The notes under the pieces: model-generated | Database searches by the model: none | What the model was told of the DNA's origin: nothing | Seen by the model: the letters and a program-made list of their open reading frames with translations, nothing else | Part shown: one piece after another, positions 60,778 to 64,000 of the stretch | Position numbering within the stretch: the stretch's first letter is position 1 | Layout of the letters: every line of letters starts with the position of its first letter | Translations under genes and position numbers: made by a program | Assembly (NCBI RefSeq): GCF_041296385.1 | Contig: NC_091017.1 | Location: 47,862,214-47,926,213, forward strand | From: Aphelocoma coerulescens | Taxonomy: Eukaryota; Chordata; Aves; Passeriformes; Corvidae | Reading direction: 5' to 3' | Length of the DNA: 64,000 bases

Positions 60778-63318
60778 AATAGTAATAATATAAAAAAATA
60801 CTATGGGTAAAATAATATATATTGGTCCTTTATTAATATTTTCATGCATGTTTTTAGTATTTGAATTCATTTTAGAATTATTTAAAAAACAGAGAGAAAT
60901 TTATGTTAGTTGGTGAAGATCATTAAAAACACAATATGGGTAAAGGAAGGGGGCAAAAAGCAACATCCTTTTCAAAGGACTTCAGTTCAGTTACATGACA
61001 AAGCTGCCACCACACATGGGATTTTTTTCAGTGTTTCACGATTTACGTAGTCTACTTGAATGCATTATAGCTGTTACTGAGTATGGAGTAGCTATATTCT
61101 CCGTGTAATTGAATTTACAGATTTATCTGGTATCTTGTTTCATGACCAAACCAGTATTTTTAGTCAAAAACCTTCAATCCACTCTGAAGCTATGTTTCAT
61201 TCCCAATTAATTTGCTCAGTGCAGGTATGGAGAAAATGTCATGCTGACAAACACTCACAGCACTTTACAGATGTGTGGTATCATCAAGACAGTTCTATCA
61301 TTTTGGAGAATTGCACAACTGGTAGAATTATAACATCCTGAGTACTAGATAAAGAAGTGCAAACAGCAAGGGACATAAATTCTCTCAAGCAATGTGAGAA
61401 ACAAGAACCTTTGAAAAGAAAAGGTTGTGGGTAAACCCTTGCACCAGTTTTTTGGAGGGGAATTTCTTTGTGATTCAAATTACTTAGTAAGCATGACTTC
61501 AGTTTTATAGCCTAACCAACTCCCAGTGTTATAACCAGCCACTTTACAATCTCCGGATTGGGAGTTAACTTCTTCATGGCAAAAAGCATCAGAAAATGGG
61601 CTGCCATTGAGTAACTTAATGAGCAGCCTACCATGAAATGTTAATCAAAGTGATTGGCACCTGGATTTGAGACCTCCAGGTTAATCCAGTTCACTAAGCC
61701 ACTATGTTATCAATATTTCACCACAGTCCAGTATATTTATTATATTTTTAATAGATATGCACCACCTTAAACATCTGTTACAATCTCTGTAATTTAAAGG
61801 TAAAGAACAGCATGGTTATTCTGGCATGATCAGTGTTAGATATTCCTTACGTGTTTGTGTTCAAATAACAGAGCTGACTTCAGATACAAGCAAAGTAGTA
61901 CTCTAGGGTGTCACACTGACAAGAGACTTGAAGTCATAGCTGAATCTGCAGGGAAGAGAAGAATCCTCCAGGTTTCATGTCAGCAGCCCCTGCATTCTGC
62001 TGAGTTTTGGTGGTTACTTAACTGGCAAAACAGCTTTTCCAGACATTAGTCTTAGGGTGATGAGGACAGGCAAACTCTTTTCTGTCAGGAGGAAAACAAT
62101 GGCTCTGCTACTGACAACTACTTCCCTTTGGTATCTGTTTCTTCTCTTGGACTGCTTCTGCTACGAGAGCCAGCACAAGCAGTGAACTGCATAAGCACAG
62201 AGAAAGGGGTTATAGGGAGGAGAAAAGTGTTTTGATTCTGGCTAGTCTTCACTGTTTTCTCTGACACTCAATAGGAACATTTGGTAGGGAGGGATATGTT
62301 TTTTCAGTACTTGCAAGGAGCATCAAGGCAGTAGATGGTGGAGCCTGGTGAGCTGTGCAGTCAGGAAGGCTGTGCGGCCATGTCAAACTAACAACATCAG
62401 GATATTCTCTTTGTTTTTCCAACTGTGGCACAAAATTTATTTCCTCATGAGATGTTCAGTCACATCCATATCTTGTTGACAAAACAACCTGAGGTAATTT
62501 TTCAAGTATTTGATCTGAGGTATGAAAGGCCTGGTTTTACCATTCTTTCTCAGGTGTATTACTGAATTTTCTCACAAATCATCTCTTCAATTTTGGCATG
62601 CCCAGACATGAAATCTAGAACAGTGCTTATGAAAATATATTTTTAGTCTTTTCATTGGTGTCTTATCTGACATGCAGCCTACCCACAGGAAGTAATTTTC
62701 TTTGTTAATATTTAATTTTTTAATTTTGGAGATAAAATTAAAACTGTAAACTCATATAATTATTTCTAGTGAAATTGCCTCATCTAAACAAATTTCTGTG
62801 TTCATTAAGTGGTCTTGGTTGTATTCATGAGAAAAGAAAGTGTTCTAATATAAGTTGCTTTTTACACAAGTACAGATAAATTATCTTTTTTCTTTGTTAG
62901 ACTTTACTCTTTAAAATGAGTATGAAATAGTATAAACTTTATTAAGTACATACATTTACCTAGTTTCCTTGATGAATTAGGTTTATTAGTTACACGAATT
63001 TATTGCCTATGTATCCACTCCCTTTCATTGGCTGTGTTTTGAAACTATGTCCTAAAATAAAAGTTAGGTTTGTCTTTCTTTATGCAACAACAGAAACTCA
63101 GTCAAAATATTGTAAAGATGAGAAAATTTTGTATGATGCATAGTAAATATTAGGTATACCTCAATTTATTTAGAACTACAGTTCCTGATTTATGGCAGGG
63201 GAAAAAAAACCCTCTTTCTGATGTATTTTGACAGAATCTTTTCATTCCTTTTTCTTTCTTTCCTTTTATGTAAGAAGATTAATTTCTTTCTATTCTTTAC
63301 TTCTTTCCTTTCTTCTAG
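60778..63318. other. Unannotated AT-rich DNA
   Basis: No gene or repeat is recognised. Short frames at 61135-61341, 61855-62049 and 62249-62431 have no known domains. A pyrimidine-rich tract occupies 63225-63318 and leads into the exon-like segment. Confidence 0.55.
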
Positions 63319-63408
63319 GACAGAGTCTTAATGAAAAAACAGAAGGCAGTCCTAAGTTTGCAAGACGATTTTGCATCTTTTCTTCAGATCAATAAAGGAA
63401 AAAAAAAG
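63319..63408 (+). other. Exon-like open segment behind a polypyrimidine tract (candidate only)
   Basis: About 90 bases of mainly C and T end in CTTTCTTCTAG (AG at 63317-63318), a good 3' splice site. The next 90 bases are open in the frame starting at 63319, exactly 30 codons, and end AAAAG|GT at 63408/63409, a weak donor. The peptide is Lys-rich at both ends with a hydrophobic and acidic middle, and matches nothing I know. If no splice occurs the frame stops two codons later (TAA). Chance is quite possible in a 64-kb window. Confidence 0.22.
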
Positions 63409-64000
63409 GTTTAATTGATCCAACAATAGGTAATGCTATCCCTTTACATTACGAAAATGTTTTCTGCAATAGTGGAATGCATAACTGAATCCCATGGAAA
63501 TAGGTGTGAAAGCCCATAATGAATTAACTGTCATTTCAACTACATGTATTAACAGTTTGTAATGTCTATTTTTCTGCAGGAACAGTAAGCATTCTTCTAT
63601 GCAAATTAATCAAAAAAGGAAAGAATACTAAAATGCAATTCAGACACCAAAGACACAAAGCTTCAGTGAGGAGTGTTGCACTGCTCACAAATAAAATGTA
63701 TTAGCCCAAGTGATAATTTCACTTGAAGTTACAGGTAACTTTACTCCTCTAGAACAAGTCATTTATCCTAGAATTGAAGCTTTACCTCTTTGATTCAACT
63801 CTGAAAACTTCAACTGTATGATTATTTCAAGATACTAAGTTTTCTATTTTGCTGAGGACATTTGGAGAACATAGTTACCTATCTCTCATCTCCAAGGTCT
63901 ACTCGTGCTGAAATTCCATATCTGGATATTACTTTCATCTATTTGGAATGAAAATAAAATTATATAAGGAAAATAGGTATTCTCCTTAGTACTCTGAAAT
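63409..64000. other. Unannotated AT-rich DNA
   Basis: Nothing recognised to the end of the window. Confidence 0.6.

Noticed and set aside
1..64000. Bacterial-type features: operons, CRISPR arrays, insertion sequences, riboswitches
   Set aside because: The DNA is clearly vertebrate. No long coding frames, regularly spaced repeats or Shine-Dalgarno-linked genes exist.

Overview
The window is vertebrate nuclear DNA and almost certainly avian. It is AT-rich, has no dense coding, and carries many copies of the CR1 non-LTR retrotransposon with the typical avian 3' end (ATTCTATGATTCT on the sense strand; AGAATCATAGAAT-type starts where the element is antisense). A tRNA-Ile-headed SINE with a CR1-X-like tail at 5218-5328 matches the TguSINE1 type known from passerines. 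Three solo-LTR-like elements resemble avian endogenous retrovirus LTRs. Together these point to a perching bird, probably a songbird. This rests on family recognition by eye, with no database search.

No cellular protein-coding gene can be supported. The longest open frames either lie inside CR1 copies (57557-57925 minus, 59359-59760 plus, 48667-48960 minus), are antisense shadows of CR1 (48172-48633), or are short and unrecognised. There is no CRISPR array, rRNA or complete tRNA. The window reads as intergenic DNA or the inside of a very large intron.

Layout: 1-7.4 kb is unique AT-rich DNA with a (TA)n(TG)n microsatellite, a possible ancient SINE trace, the TguSINE1-like element, a fresh 162-bp tandem duplication and one antisense CR1. 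From 7.4 to 38.0 kb the only clear transposon is an antisense LTR (17.9-18.5 kb); the rest is unannotated, with a more GC-rich patch at 15.6-16.7 kb. From 38 to 61 kb repeats are dense: CR1 copies at 38.1, 38.9, 45.9, 48.0, 51.5, 54.7 and 57.5 kb (all antisense) and 59.5 kb (sense), two LTR-like elements at 40.3 and 42.5 kb, a G-rich tract at 44.5 kb, and A/C-rich and G/T-rich low-complexity blocks at 53.3 and 55.2 kb. The last 3 kb are unique AT-rich DNA with one exon-like open segment near 63.3 kb.

No undescribed multi-gene system was found. The points most worth checking are the SINE (lineage marker), the near-identical tandem duplication, the LTR with a complete-looking promoter at 42.5 kb, the block shared by the two antisense LTRs, the strand and density bias of the repeats, and the exon-like segment at 63.3 kb.
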